From NCBI GenBank assembly GCA_009785875.1, contig WQUF01000438.1, positions 1 through 8,926 of the forward strand: a stretch of DNA of 8,926 nucleotides, written 5' to 3'. The stretch's first letter is position 1, and every line of letters starts with the position of its first letter. Origin of the DNA: Oscillospiraceae bacterium. GTDB taxonomy: Bacteria > Bacillota > Clostridia > Clostridiales > Clostridiaceae. Below are positions 1 to 4,683 of the stretch, one piece after another. Made by a program: the position numbers and the translations under genes. The notes beneath the pieces are model-generated. The model saw only the letters and a program-made list of their open reading frames with translations. It did not search any database and was not told the origin of the DNA.

Positions 1-352
1 ATATGTGGATGCTTTGTATTTTATCGTCATATTTAACTTTGCTATCTATGATTGAATCATTTGTCTTAGCCAGTTTACCAAGTTCTATATTATTGGAAAC
101 CGTAGGTGTAAAGAATATATTTTTAGGAGCAGGGGCAGCACTACCATTCATCCCAAACATTTCACCAAGATCGAGTTCTACACAAGGCTCTTCCTCTCTT
201 GGAATAAATGCTTTATCCATATCGATAACCCTATCAAAACCAATCTCTCTCATTGCTTTCTTAATGCGCTCCTGGATCTCTTCACTGAAATCCCAAAGCT
301 CGTATTCAGCACCAATCAATTCCCCATTATCATCGTAGAACATTTCCCTCAT
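1..352 (-). CDS. Unrecognised acidic protein, N-terminal part (runs off the left edge)
   Basis: The minus strand is open without a stop from an ATG at 352 to the window edge, giving 117 visible residues. The start at 352 is preferred because GAGG (363-360) lies 7 nt upstream. A second ATG at 343, three codons on, has only GAGG at 3 nt. The visible part is rich in Asp and Glu, begins with MREMFYDDNGELIGAEYELW and continues with a predicted amphipathic stretch (EEIQERIKKAMREIGF, about residues 25-40). Residues 55-80 are acidic (REEEPCVELDLGEMFGM) and are followed by a short Ala/Pro stretch. No signal peptide or membrane segment is seen. I do not recognise a family. It is transcribed divergently from the acetyltransferase at 516. 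The reality of the ORF rests on its open length, the well-placed ribosome-binding site and the promoter-like sequence just upstream. Confidence 0.7.
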   Translation of the reverse strand, partial: MREMFYDDNGELIGAEYELWDFSEEIQERIKKAMREIGFDRVIDMDKAFIPREEEPCVELDLGEMFGMNGSAAPAPKNIFFTPTVSNNIELGKLAKTNDSIIDSKVKYDDKIQSIHI

Positions 353-371
353 GTCTCTACCTCAAAATATT

Positions 372-400
372 ATTATATTTTATTATATGTTTTTGTGCAA
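372..400 (-). promoter_or_regulatory. Possible promoter of the left-edge gene
   Basis: On the minus strand TTGCAC (400-395) is followed after 17 bp by a perfect TATAAT (377-372). A second TATAAT lies at 387-382. The -35 matches the consensus poorly, and the predicted start falls only about 12 nt before the start codon. Either the leader is very short or the upstream -10 is the one used. Confidence 0.35.
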
Positions 401-429
401 AAACTAGAACACTTTTTTTGCTTTTAATT

Positions 430-454
430 AGTACTATAATTGGAGTACTATACT
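430..454 (+). promoter_or_regulatory. TATAAT -10 with duplicated AGTACTATA motif upstream of the acetyltransferase
   Basis: A perfect TATAAT (435-440) and a TATACT (449-454) each follow an AGTACT hexamer palindrome, so the 9-mer AGTACTATA occurs twice, 14 bp apart. No good -35 box was found upstream; only a T-run at about 412-419 is present. The arrangement fits a regulated or weak promoter for the gene at 516, with the paired AGTACT palindromes as a possible operator (inference). Confidence 0.35.
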
Positions 455-515
455 AATAAATCAAAGCTGTTGTAGATTTAAAAAATCGGATCTTAATGAT
501 TATGGAGGTCATAAT

Positions 516-1355
516 TTGATTGATAAAGCTATTATAAAGGAAAAACTAACAGAATCAGATATCTTGGATGCTAAGGCTTTTGCATATGGCATGAGCTTGA
601 AAAACAGCATGGAATATAAGCTTGATGTATTTGCATTTACATTGGAACCATATGATTTCTCAGCACATATTTTATACTATGAAAATGGATTGCTTTCTAG
701 TTATGCTAGTGTGAACAATTTTAAAAATGAAGACACCGAAGTCACATTTATCTGTGAAAATGAAACTGAGTTTAATTCTATGCTCGATACTCTTATTGAT
801 CATTCACATGAGAAAACTAAAAGGCTTTTCGCTATAGTCAATAGAAAAGATGAAAAACTTGCAGAGTGGCTCTTAGCGAGAGATTTTATATTTTCCAATA
901 CTGAATATAGAATGGTTTTTGATAAAGAAAAATTTGTACCATGTAATAAACGTAACCTGCAAATACTTACTGCTACACCAAAAGATTCAAGTTATGTATT
1001 TGAAATTGACAATGAAGCATTTGACATGGTAAACGAAAGTGAAACTTCTTTGCGAGACCTGCTAAATACGAAGATAGCTTATTTAAATGGAGAACCTATA
1101 GGTAAGATTCGTGTTGATACTGCATATGGTGTTTTTGCGATTTATGGTTTTGTTATAAAACCAAACTATCGAGGAAAAGGTTTAGGTAGGGAATTTATTA
1201 GCAAAATCATTGAAGATATCATTGAAACTGGCTACGATAAGATATTTATTGAGGTCATGTCAAATAATTCCAATGCACTTCACCTGTATAAGAGCATTGG
1301 ATTCGATGTAAAAGCTGAATTTGATTATTATAGTCTTTTAAATATATTTTCTTAA
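516..1355 (+). CDS. GNAT-family N-acetyltransferase
   Basis: Predicted to transfer an acetyl group from acetyl-CoA to an amine; the substrate cannot be inferred. The start is TTG at 516, with GGAGG at 504-508 spaced 7 nt, and no in-frame ATG or GTG is better placed. The GNAT fold is in the C-terminal half (about residues 150-279). It contains the acetyl-CoA pyrophosphate-binding motif Arg-Gly-Lys-Gly-Leu-Gly at 219-224, after a beta-strand (FAIYGFVIKP, 207-216), and the family's typical NALHLYKSIGF segment at 253-263. The N-terminal half (1-145) also reads as alternating strands and helices and could be a degenerate first GNAT domain; two-domain GNATs are common at about 280 residues. It has no signal peptide, so it is probably cytosolic. 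It stands alone between divergent and same-strand neighbours. No clear terminator follows it, so read-through into the next gene is possible. Confidence 0.85.
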   Translation: MIDKAIIKEKLTESDILDAKAFAYGMSLKNSMEYKLDVFAFTLEPYDFSAHILYYENGLLSSYASVNNFKNEDTEVTFICENETEFNSMLDTLIDHSHEKTKRLFAIVNRKDEKLAEWLLARDFIFSNTEYRMVFDKEKFVPCNKRNLQILTATPKDSSYVFEIDNEAFDMVNESETSLRDLLNTKIAYLNGEPIGKIRVDTAYGVFAIYGFVIKPNYRGKGLGREFISKIIEDIIETGYDKIFIEVMSNNSNALHLYKSIGFDVKAEFDYYSLLNIFS

Positions 1356-1391
1356 ATTTTTACTTACTTTGCAACAATTAACTTATTTACC

Positions 1392-1432
1392 ATATCTCTA
1401 TTATCAGAAGATACAGAAAAAGAGATATCTTC
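1392..1432 (+). promoter_or_regulatory. Overlapping, mutually exclusive inverted repeats in the leader of the surface-protein gene
   Basis: ATATCTCT (1392-1399) is perfectly complementary to AGAGATAT (1421-1428), and GAAGATA (1407-1413) to TATCTTC (1426-1432). The two right arms overlap, so only one hairpin can form at a time, and a small TATC/GATA hairpin (1402-1413) lies inside. No U tract follows, so it is not a standard terminator. It may be a regulatory fold or an operator in the 117-nt gap between the acetyltransferase and the thioester-domain gene. No convincing promoter was found in the gap. Confidence 0.3.
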
Positions 1433-1472
1433 AATAGATAAATAAAATATATATTAAAAGGGAGAAGTAAAA

Positions 1473-3002
1473 ATGAAAAAGAAAAGCTTAGCACTGTTTA
1501 CTGCTGTAATCATGTCACTATTACTGACGATGACTGTCGGTGCTGCAAACATTACGTATACCATGAAGAATGGCGAAGCCGTAACATTAAGCACAAGCAA
1601 GGGCAACATAAATGCAATAAAGGTAACCTTAACAGGAAAAGATGAAAACAACAATACCGTAACAGCTTACGCTTATTGCGCCAACATGGATCTTCCATGC
1701 AAGGATGGCGATAAGTATCAAATGGTTTCAGCAAGCACATATCTTGCAGCCGACAAATACGATCAGATAAAAGCGGCACTTACTTATGTTTTAAATAACT
1801 ACAAGAACTTAACTGCCATTGAAATGGATACTATTGTGCAAGGCATTGTCTGGAAAATAACCAATGGTTATACACTAAACAGTGTAAGTAGCAAGAGCAG
1901 TAATAATGCTGCCATTAATGCTGCTTTAGTTAAACAAGCAATAGACGACGGTATTGCTCATATTGGTGACATCACTAATGATTATAAGACTGGTGTTACA
2001 ATGATGGGCAATGGTACAGCTGTTACTGGAACTTTATGTACAAACTATGGTCCTTACAATGTTTCCGATAACACAATACTTGCCAATGTATACTTTAATT
2101 TAACCGTTAATAATAGCAATGTCACATTTGTAAACGAAAGTGGCGAAACAATCACCAAGGTATTACCTGGACAAAAATTCTATGTTTGCGTACCAGATGG
2201 CGTTTCAGGTGACTTTTCCTTTACGGCTACAGCATCACTAGATCAAACATGCAAATATGTAAAAGATTTAAACTATTTTCTGAACATTAGTGATGTATCA
2301 ACTGGCAAAGTAATTTATCAACCTTTGTTTCAGCCTCTGGTAGAGCTTTTGATCGATCAGAAAGATAAAACATATCTCTATGAATGCTCTGGTAGTTTCA
2401 GTGTGAAGAAAGTAGAACAGCCAAAACCACCAGAAAAACATGATTCGACAGATCAGCCAAAACCACCTGAAAAACATGATTCAAAAGATCAGCCAAAACA
2501 AACTGCAAAACTTGGTCCAAAATGTGAGAGCGTAACTGTAACCAATAAGGGCAACGTACCTACTATTAAAAAAGGGTTAAACTCTAAAAATGGTAATCCT
2601 TATTATGGAGATAAAAAAATTCCTGACACCCCATACGTTGTGCCAAACAGCAACCATTTCGTCTATGCAAAATTTAATAGATCAGATCTAGCTAAAGGTT
2701 GCAGCCTTGATTTTGTTGAAGGCAACAAGTATGATATCTGTGGTTCAGGATCTGTAAAATTGGTTGGCAACAATCTTGTGATCACCATCGATAAATTTGG
2801 CTCTGGTAGCTTTGGTGCAGTAGCTTTCAATAAATTGCCTGTATTTAAAAACGGTAATATTCACTCGCAGAAACAAGCAGATTTGACAAAATTAGGTGCT
2901 ATGTCCGGGTTTAATCATGACAATAAATTAACTATCCCTTGTCCAGCAGGCGATACAATTTACCTCTATATGCACTGTGATACCATTCAGTTCTATCAAT
3001 AA
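1473..3002 (+). CDS. Secreted thioester-domain (TED/TQXA-type) surface protein without sortase signal
   Basis: The start is an ATG with GGGAG (1460-1464) spaced 8 nt. Residues 1-24 form a signal peptide: KKK, then a hydrophobic stretch ending Val-Gly-Ala before Ala25. Residues 65-132 resemble the thioester domain of Gram-positive adhesins (Pfam TED). A Cys sits in TAYAYCANMDLP (Cys69) and a Gln in DTIVQGIVWKI (Gln123), the equivalent of the family's TQxAIW motif. In that family Cys and Gln form an internal thioester that can bond covalently to host surface amines. A beta-rich region follows (about 205-310), then a Pro/Lys/Glu linker with two 12-residue repeats (316-339), then an unrecognised C-terminal region (about 350-509). 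It has 11 cysteines, unusual for an exported Firmicutes protein. No LPxTG-type signal, membrane anchor or cell-wall repeat ends it, so how it is held at the surface, if at all, is open. A strong terminator follows, so it closes its transcript. Confidence 0.75.
   Translation: MKKKSLALFTAVIMSLLLTMTVGAANITYTMKNGEAVTLSTSKGNINAIKVTLTGKDENNNTVTAYAYCANMDLPCKDGDKYQMVSASTYLAADKYDQIKAALTYVLNNYKNLTAIEMDTIVQGIVWKITNGYTLNSVSSKSSNNAAINAALVKQAIDDGIAHIGDITNDYKTGVTMMGNGTAVTGTLCTNYGPYNVSDNTILANVYFNLTVNNSNVTFVNESGETITKVLPGQKFYVCVPDGVSGDFSFTATASLDQTCKYVKDLNYFLNISDVSTGKVIYQPLFQPLVELLIDQKDKTYLYECSGSFSVKKVEQPKPPEKHDSTDQPKPPEKHDSKDQPKQTAKLGPKCESVTVTNKGNVPTIKKGLNSKNGNPYYGDKKIPDTPYVVPNSNHFVYAKFNRSDLAKGCSLDFVEGNKYDICGSGSVKLVGNNLVITIDKFGSGSFGAVAFNKLPVFKNGNIHSQKQADLTKLGAMSGFNHDNKLTIPCPAGDTIYLYMHCDTIQFYQ
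2418..2498 (+). repeat. 36-bp tandem repeat encoding the PKPPEKHDS linker
   Basis: Two 36-bp units (2418-2453 and 2454-2489) and a 9-bp partial third encode QPKPPEKHDSTD, QPKPPEKHDSKD and QPK. This is a hydrophilic, Pro-rich spacer between the thioester region and the C-terminal region. Copy number is likely to vary between strains (inference). Confidence 0.9.
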
Positions 3003-3010
3003 ATATTTAT

Positions 3011-3050
3011 AAATCAGCATCGGATTAAATCCGGTGCTGATTTGTTTTTT
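3011..3050 (+). terminator. Rho-independent terminator of the surface-protein gene
   Basis: AAATCAGCATCGGA pairs with TCCGGTGCTGATTT (14 bp with one G-U pair, 5-nt loop), followed by TTTGTTTTTT. The stem begins 8 nt after the stop codon. Confidence 0.93.
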
Positions 3051-3088
3051 ATAAAAGAATAAGAAGTAAAATAATGGTGAAAATATTA

Positions 3089-3115
3089 TTGAAAAACTAA
3101 AAAGTATGTGATAAT
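3089..3115 (+). promoter_or_regulatory. Predicted antisense-RNA promoter, left unit
   Basis: TTGAAA (3089-3094) is followed by an extended -10-like TGTGATAAT (3107-3115); TAATAT is the alternative at the standard 17-bp spacing. The element is identical in the middle unit and recognisable in the right unit (TTGATA then GATATC). Confidence 0.45.
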
Positions 3116-3120
3116 ATTAA

Positions 3121-3224
3121 ATTATCAAACAGATATAAATTATTATAATTTATATTGAATATAAACAAAATCAGTATCACGTTATTTCATAAAAAAAACA
3201 GGTGCTTGCGACACCTGTTTTTTT
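3121..3224 (+). ncRNA. Predicted orphan antitoxin RNA of the left unit
   Basis: If the element at 3089-3115 is a promoter, it makes an RNA of about 100 nt that ends at the bidirectional terminator. The RNA includes the box CAAAATCAGTAT-CACGTTATT (3166-3186), complementary in type to the toxin start region. No matching toxin start lies beside it. Its terminator loop (CTTGCGA) differs from that of the middle unit (CTCCTA), so it may not be cognate to the toxin at 4214-4315. Its 3' end overlaps the 3' end of the methyltransferase transcript. The 5' end is inferred. Confidence 0.4.
3191..3224. terminator. Bidirectional terminator, left unit (ends the methyltransferase transcript)
   Basis: The stem is ACAGGTG (3198-3204) with CACCTGT (3212-3218) and a 7-nt loop. 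It is flanked by an A-run on the left and a T-run on the right, so it works as a U-tailed terminator on both strands. On the minus strand it lies about 45 nt after the methyltransferase stop codon. Confidence 0.85.
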
Positions 3225-3226
3225 GC

Positions 3227-3269
3227 TTACTTTAAAAAGGTTTTGTAAATTGTTATCATAAGATTTATG
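3227..3269 (-). pseudogene. 3' remnant of a small toxin gene
   Basis: In the toxin frame this segment encodes NLMITIYKTFLK and a stop. It matches the C-terminus of the peptide at 4214-4315 except for Lys in place of Arg. There is no start codon or ribosome-binding site. The upstream part has been replaced by the methyltransferase gene, which reads into it in another frame and stops at 3265. Confidence 0.7.
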
Positions 3270-3975
3270 TTTTTCTCCCTATCCAAAGTCCATGAATACT
3301 TGCATTAATAATGCTCTCATCTTCACATGTCATATAATGAGCTTCCATGTATTTTGAGAAATCCTCATCGTTTGCCTCTTTCAATTTGTTTCCGAGAATA
3401 TTAATTATACCATCTGTACCGATGCTGTATATTTTTTTAAGTCCACATGTTACCGCAATCCTCTCTATTTGGCTGGGAGTAGTGCAAAAGAAAAAGTCCA
3501 CATATTTATCTTCTATAATATTTGTATGTTCGATTATATACGCCAGAACAACTATACCTCCTACTTTGCAAACACGCACACATTCGGAGATTGCTTTTTC
3601 TCTCAATTCCTCAGTACTTAAATGATATAAAGCTCCCATACAGAGCACAATGTCAAAGCTATTTTCCTCAAATAGCGATAGATCAAGCACATTACAAACA
3701 GATATACTAACAAGCTTATCTGCGTTTGGTTTCATTTTGATGATATTCACATTGTGCTCTACAAGATCACAGGAAGTGACGATATGCCCTTTCTCTACAA
3801 GATAAAATGAATACCTGCCTGTTCCGGCGCAAGCATCGAGAATTTTGCTTTCTGGCACAAACAAGTGATCAAAATAATGAATAGTAGTCAGGTATTCCGG
3901 CAAATGCGCTTTGTCTCGGAACAACCGACCCTCTTCATCATAGCTTTCATAAAAATCTTTAATCTGTTCTTGCAT
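3265..3975 (-). CDS. Class I SAM-dependent methyltransferase
   Basis: Predicted to transfer a methyl group from S-adenosylmethionine; the substrate is unknown. The Rossmann-type SAM-binding motif I is ILDACAGTGRYSFYL (residues 45-59), an acidic residue ends strand 2 (Asp70), and FDIVLCMGALYHL (107-119) is the usual motif IV/post-motif region. At 236 residues it is a normal full length for this small-molecule-type family, and it ends in the HGLWIGRK motif such proteins often carry. The start is supported by AGGAGG (3989-3984) spaced 8 nt. It has no signal peptide. Its stop codon lies inside the left 215-bp repeat and its transcript would end at the repeat's terminator, so the gene is a one-gene cassette between direct repeats. 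A perfect 26-bp palindrome lies just upstream. No clear promoter was identified; it should lie in or near the middle repeat unit. Confidence 0.88.
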   Translation of the reverse strand: MQEQIKDFYESYDEEGRLFRDKAHLPEYLTTIHYFDHLFVPESKILDACAGTGRYSFYLVEKGHIVTSCDLVEHNVNIIKMKPNADKLVSISVCNVLDLSLFEENSFDIVLCMGALYHLSTEELREKAISECVRVCKVGGIVVLAYIIEHTNIIEDKYVDFFFCTTPSQIERIAVTCGLKKIYSIGTDGIINILGNKLKEANDEDFSKYMEAHYMTCEDESIINASIHGLWIGRKT

Positions 3976-4003
3976 AAATTATACCTCCTACTCCTACATA
4001 CAC

Positions 4004-4029
4004 TATTCATATTAATATTAATATGAATA
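4004..4029. promoter_or_regulatory. Perfect 26-bp palindrome upstream of the methyltransferase
   Basis: TATTCATATTAAT is followed directly by its exact reverse complement. It starts 29 nt before the methyltransferase start codon, between the repeat and the ribosome-binding site. It could be a repressor operator or an mRNA hairpin. It is outside the repeat, so it belongs to the inserted methyltransferase segment. Confidence 0.6.
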
Positions 4030-4075
4030 AGTAAAAAATAGAAGAATAAGAAGTAAAATAATGGTGAAAATATTA

Positions 4076-4104
4076 TTGAAAAACTAAAAAGTATGTGATA
4101 ATAT
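4076..4104 (+). promoter_or_regulatory. Predicted antisense-RNA promoter, middle unit
   Basis: TTGAAA (4076-4081) precedes an extended -10-like TGTGATAAT (4094-4102) by a short spacing, or TAATAT (4099-4104) by 17 bp. It faces the toxin gene across the shared terminator. The same block is identical in the left unit and recognisable at 4467-4493 in the right unit, which is the best argument that it matters. Confidence 0.45.
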
Positions 4105-4153
4105 TAAATCATCAAACAGATATAAATTTTATGTAATTTATATTGAATATAAA

Positions 4154-4177
4154 CAAATCCAGTATCACGTTATTTCA
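4154..4177. repeat. Direct-repeat boxes a/b, distal copy
   Basis: CAAATCCAGTAT and CACGTTATT are adjacent here. The same two boxes, separated by 4 nt, overlap the toxin start codon at 4297-4323. They lie on opposite sides of the terminator in the same orientation, so convergent transcripts would be complementary at both boxes. Confidence 0.85.
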
Positions 4178-4178
4178 T

Positions 4179-4211
4179 AAAAAAAGCAGGTGCTCCTACA
4201 CCTGTTTTTTT
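4179..4211. terminator. Bidirectional terminator shared by toxin mRNA and antisense RNA
   Basis: CAGGTG (4187-4192) pairs with CACCTG (4199-4204) around loop CTCCTA, with an A-run before and T7 after. It lies 2 nt beyond the toxin stop codon. On the toxin mRNA the loop reads UAGGAG. Confidence 0.88.
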
Positions 4212-4213
4212 GC

Positions 4214-4315
4214 TTACTTTAAAAAGGTTCTGTAAATTGTTATCATAAGATTTATGATAGCAATCACGTCGCTTAAAGTAAGCGTATGTTTATTATCAAA
4301 TCCAGTATTGTCCAC
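4214..4315 (-). CDS. Small hydrophobic peptide, putative type I toxin (33 aa)
   Basis: A 33-codon ORF with a GTG start and GGAGG (4328-4324) spaced 8 nt. The peptide has a polar N-terminus (MDNTGFDNKHTLTL) and a hydrophobic C-terminal half (about 14-32: LSDVIAIINLMITIYRTFL) ending in Lys, as in membrane-active type I toxins. A paralogue with 17 of 26 identical residues, several conservative replacements and silent third-base changes lies at 4492-4572, and a remnant at 3227-3269. That pattern supports real coding. The Shine-Dalgarno is buried in a CTCCT/AGGAG hairpin, and a bidirectional terminator follows at once. A convergent antisense RNA is predicted. Length and layout match Fst/par loci; the sequence does not resemble Fst, and a distant link to small holin-like toxins is possible. 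The mRNA would be about 200 nt (roughly 4380-4179). Toxicity is inferred. Confidence 0.62.
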   Translation of the reverse strand: MDNTGFDNKHTLTLSDVIAIINLMITIYRTFLK

Positions 4316-4323
4316 GTTATTCA
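4297..4323. repeat. Direct-repeat boxes a/b, proximal copy over the toxin start codon
   Basis: CAAATCCAGTAT (4297-4308), a 4-nt spacer and CACGTTATT (4313-4321). The CAC at 4313-4315 is the complement of the GTG start. An RNA made from the distal copy at 4154-4174 would pair here and block translation. Confidence 0.8.
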
Positions 4324-4338
4324 CCTCCTTTTTAGGAG
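4324..4338 (-). promoter_or_regulatory. Shine-Dalgarno-sequestering hairpin of the toxin
   Basis: On the toxin mRNA, CUCCU (4338-4334), AAAA, then AGGAG (4329-4325) fold into a 5-bp hairpin that covers the GGAGG. The right unit has the same hairpin with a 3-nt loop (4595-4583). A hidden ribosome-binding site is a known feature of type I toxins, including Fst. Confidence 0.7.
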
Positions 4339-4386
4339 ACCAGTTTGTGACCTGTATCTTTGCAGTAAGAAGCTTGTGCAATTAAA

Positions 4387-4416
4387 ATTATATTCCATTT
4401 ATATACTAAAACACAA
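4387..4416 (-). promoter_or_regulatory. Predicted toxin mRNA promoter
   Basis: On the minus strand TTGTGT (4416-4411), an 18-bp spacer and a perfect TATAAT (4392-4387). A start near 4380 gives a leader of about 65 nt ending in the SD hairpin. The right unit has lost this segment. Confidence 0.5.
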
Positions 4417-4449
4417 GTCTTAATTTAAATTATATTAAGTATTTATCTG

Positions 4450-4605
4450 AAATATATAAAATACTATTGATATACTGAAAAGTATATGATATCATTTTAT
4501 CATAAGATTTATGATAGTAATCAATTCACTCAAACTAAGCTTATGTTTATTACAAAACTCAGTATTGCTCACGCTATTTCACCTCCTTTTAGGAGAAGAG
4601 TGTAA
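4450..4605. repeat. Right, degraded copy of the TA unit
   Basis: Recognisable homology to the middle unit covers the leader (CTGCAA through the SD hairpin), the first 25 toxin codons, and the distal segment holding the antisense promoter-like element (4467-4493). It is interrupted by an internal deletion that removed the toxin C-terminus, terminator and distal direct-repeat boxes. It is more diverged than the left copy, so it is an older duplicate. The promoter segment of the middle unit has no counterpart here. Confidence 0.7.
4492..4572 (-). pseudogene. Truncated paralogue of the small toxin (26 aa)
   Basis: GTG start at 4572 with GGAGG (4586-4582) spaced 9 nt and an SD hairpin as in the intact copy. 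The peptide runs MSNTEFCNKHKLSLSELI and then TIINLMIK to a TGA stop at 4492. It matches the 33-aa peptide through its first 25 residues, but the deletion removed the last 7 residues, including the basic C-terminus. The terminator is gone, and no promoter is visible between the upstream terminator at 4644 and the start. It is probably silent or non-toxic, although the start signals remain intact. The predicted antisense promoter at 4467-4493 would read straight across it. Confidence 0.6.
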
Positions 4606-4643
4606 CTTGAAACATTGCAGAAAGTTATTGATTACATCATCAG

Positions 4644-4683
4644 AAAAAAACAGCACAGGCAAAGCTTTATTGCGTGCCTGTGC
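4644..4683 (-). terminator. Rho-independent terminator of the threonyl-tRNA synthetase gene
   Basis: On the minus strand GCACAGGCA (4683-4675) pairs perfectly with TGCCTGTGC (4661-4653) around a 13-nt loop, followed by TG and T7. It begins 24 nt after the stop codon at 4707. Confidence 0.9.

Larger units (their letters stand above)
3055..3269. repeat. Left direct repeat (215 bp): toxin-tail plus antitoxin half of the type I TA unit
   Basis: About 94% identical by eye to 4042-4256, same orientation, same length, with roughly a dozen differences and two compensating 1-nt indels. It carries, reading on the minus strand, the last codons of the small toxin ORF, the bidirectional terminator, the downstream direct-repeat box (3166-3187) and the convergent promoter-like element (3089-3115). 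It lacks the toxin start. It begins right after the preceding terminator and ends inside the last codons of the methyltransferase gene. Confidence 0.92.
4110..4211 (+). ncRNA. Predicted antitoxin antisense RNA (RNA II-like) of the middle unit
   Basis: A plus-strand RNA of about 100 nt from the promoter-like element would carry CAAATCCAGTAT (4154-4165) and CACGTTATT (4166-4174), and end at the bidirectional terminator. These two boxes recur in the same DNA orientation over the toxin start codon (4297-4308 and 4313-4321). The RNA could therefore base-pair with the toxin mRNA both at its translation start and at the shared terminator. This is the logic known for RNA I/RNA II of the pAD1 par locus. 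The exact 5' end and the function are inferred. Confidence 0.5.
4042..4256. repeat. Middle direct repeat (215 bp), partner of 3055-3269
   Basis: Same 215-bp length and orientation as the left copy, offset 987 bp. Reading on the minus strand it covers the last 14 codons of the small toxin ORF, the bidirectional terminator, the downstream direct-repeat box and the convergent promoter-like element. Homology to the right unit continues further, through the toxin 5' half and leader. Recombination between the two copies would remove the methyltransferase (inference). Confidence 0.92.

Noticed and set aside
3..338. Open plus-strand frame (111 aa)
   Set aside because: No ribosome-binding site. The opposite strand carries a longer open frame with a good GAGG and a promoter-like sequence, so this is its shadow.
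2836..2862. LPVFKNG considered as a sortase-like motif in the surface protein
   Set aside because: It is internal, about 50 residues from the end, with no hydrophobic segment and basic tail after it, and lacks the Thr-Gly of LPxTG.
3347..3710. Open plus-strand frames inside the methyltransferase
   Set aside because: They lie opposite a clear SAM-methyltransferase with intact motifs and have no ribosome-binding sites of their own.
4004..4029. The 26-bp palindrome as a terminator
   Set aside because: No U tract follows on either strand and the stem is almost entirely A-T.
4321..4332. TCACCTCCTT resembles the 3' end of 16S rRNA
   Set aside because: It is simply the complement of a strong Shine-Dalgarno sequence on the other strand; no other rRNA sequence is nearby.
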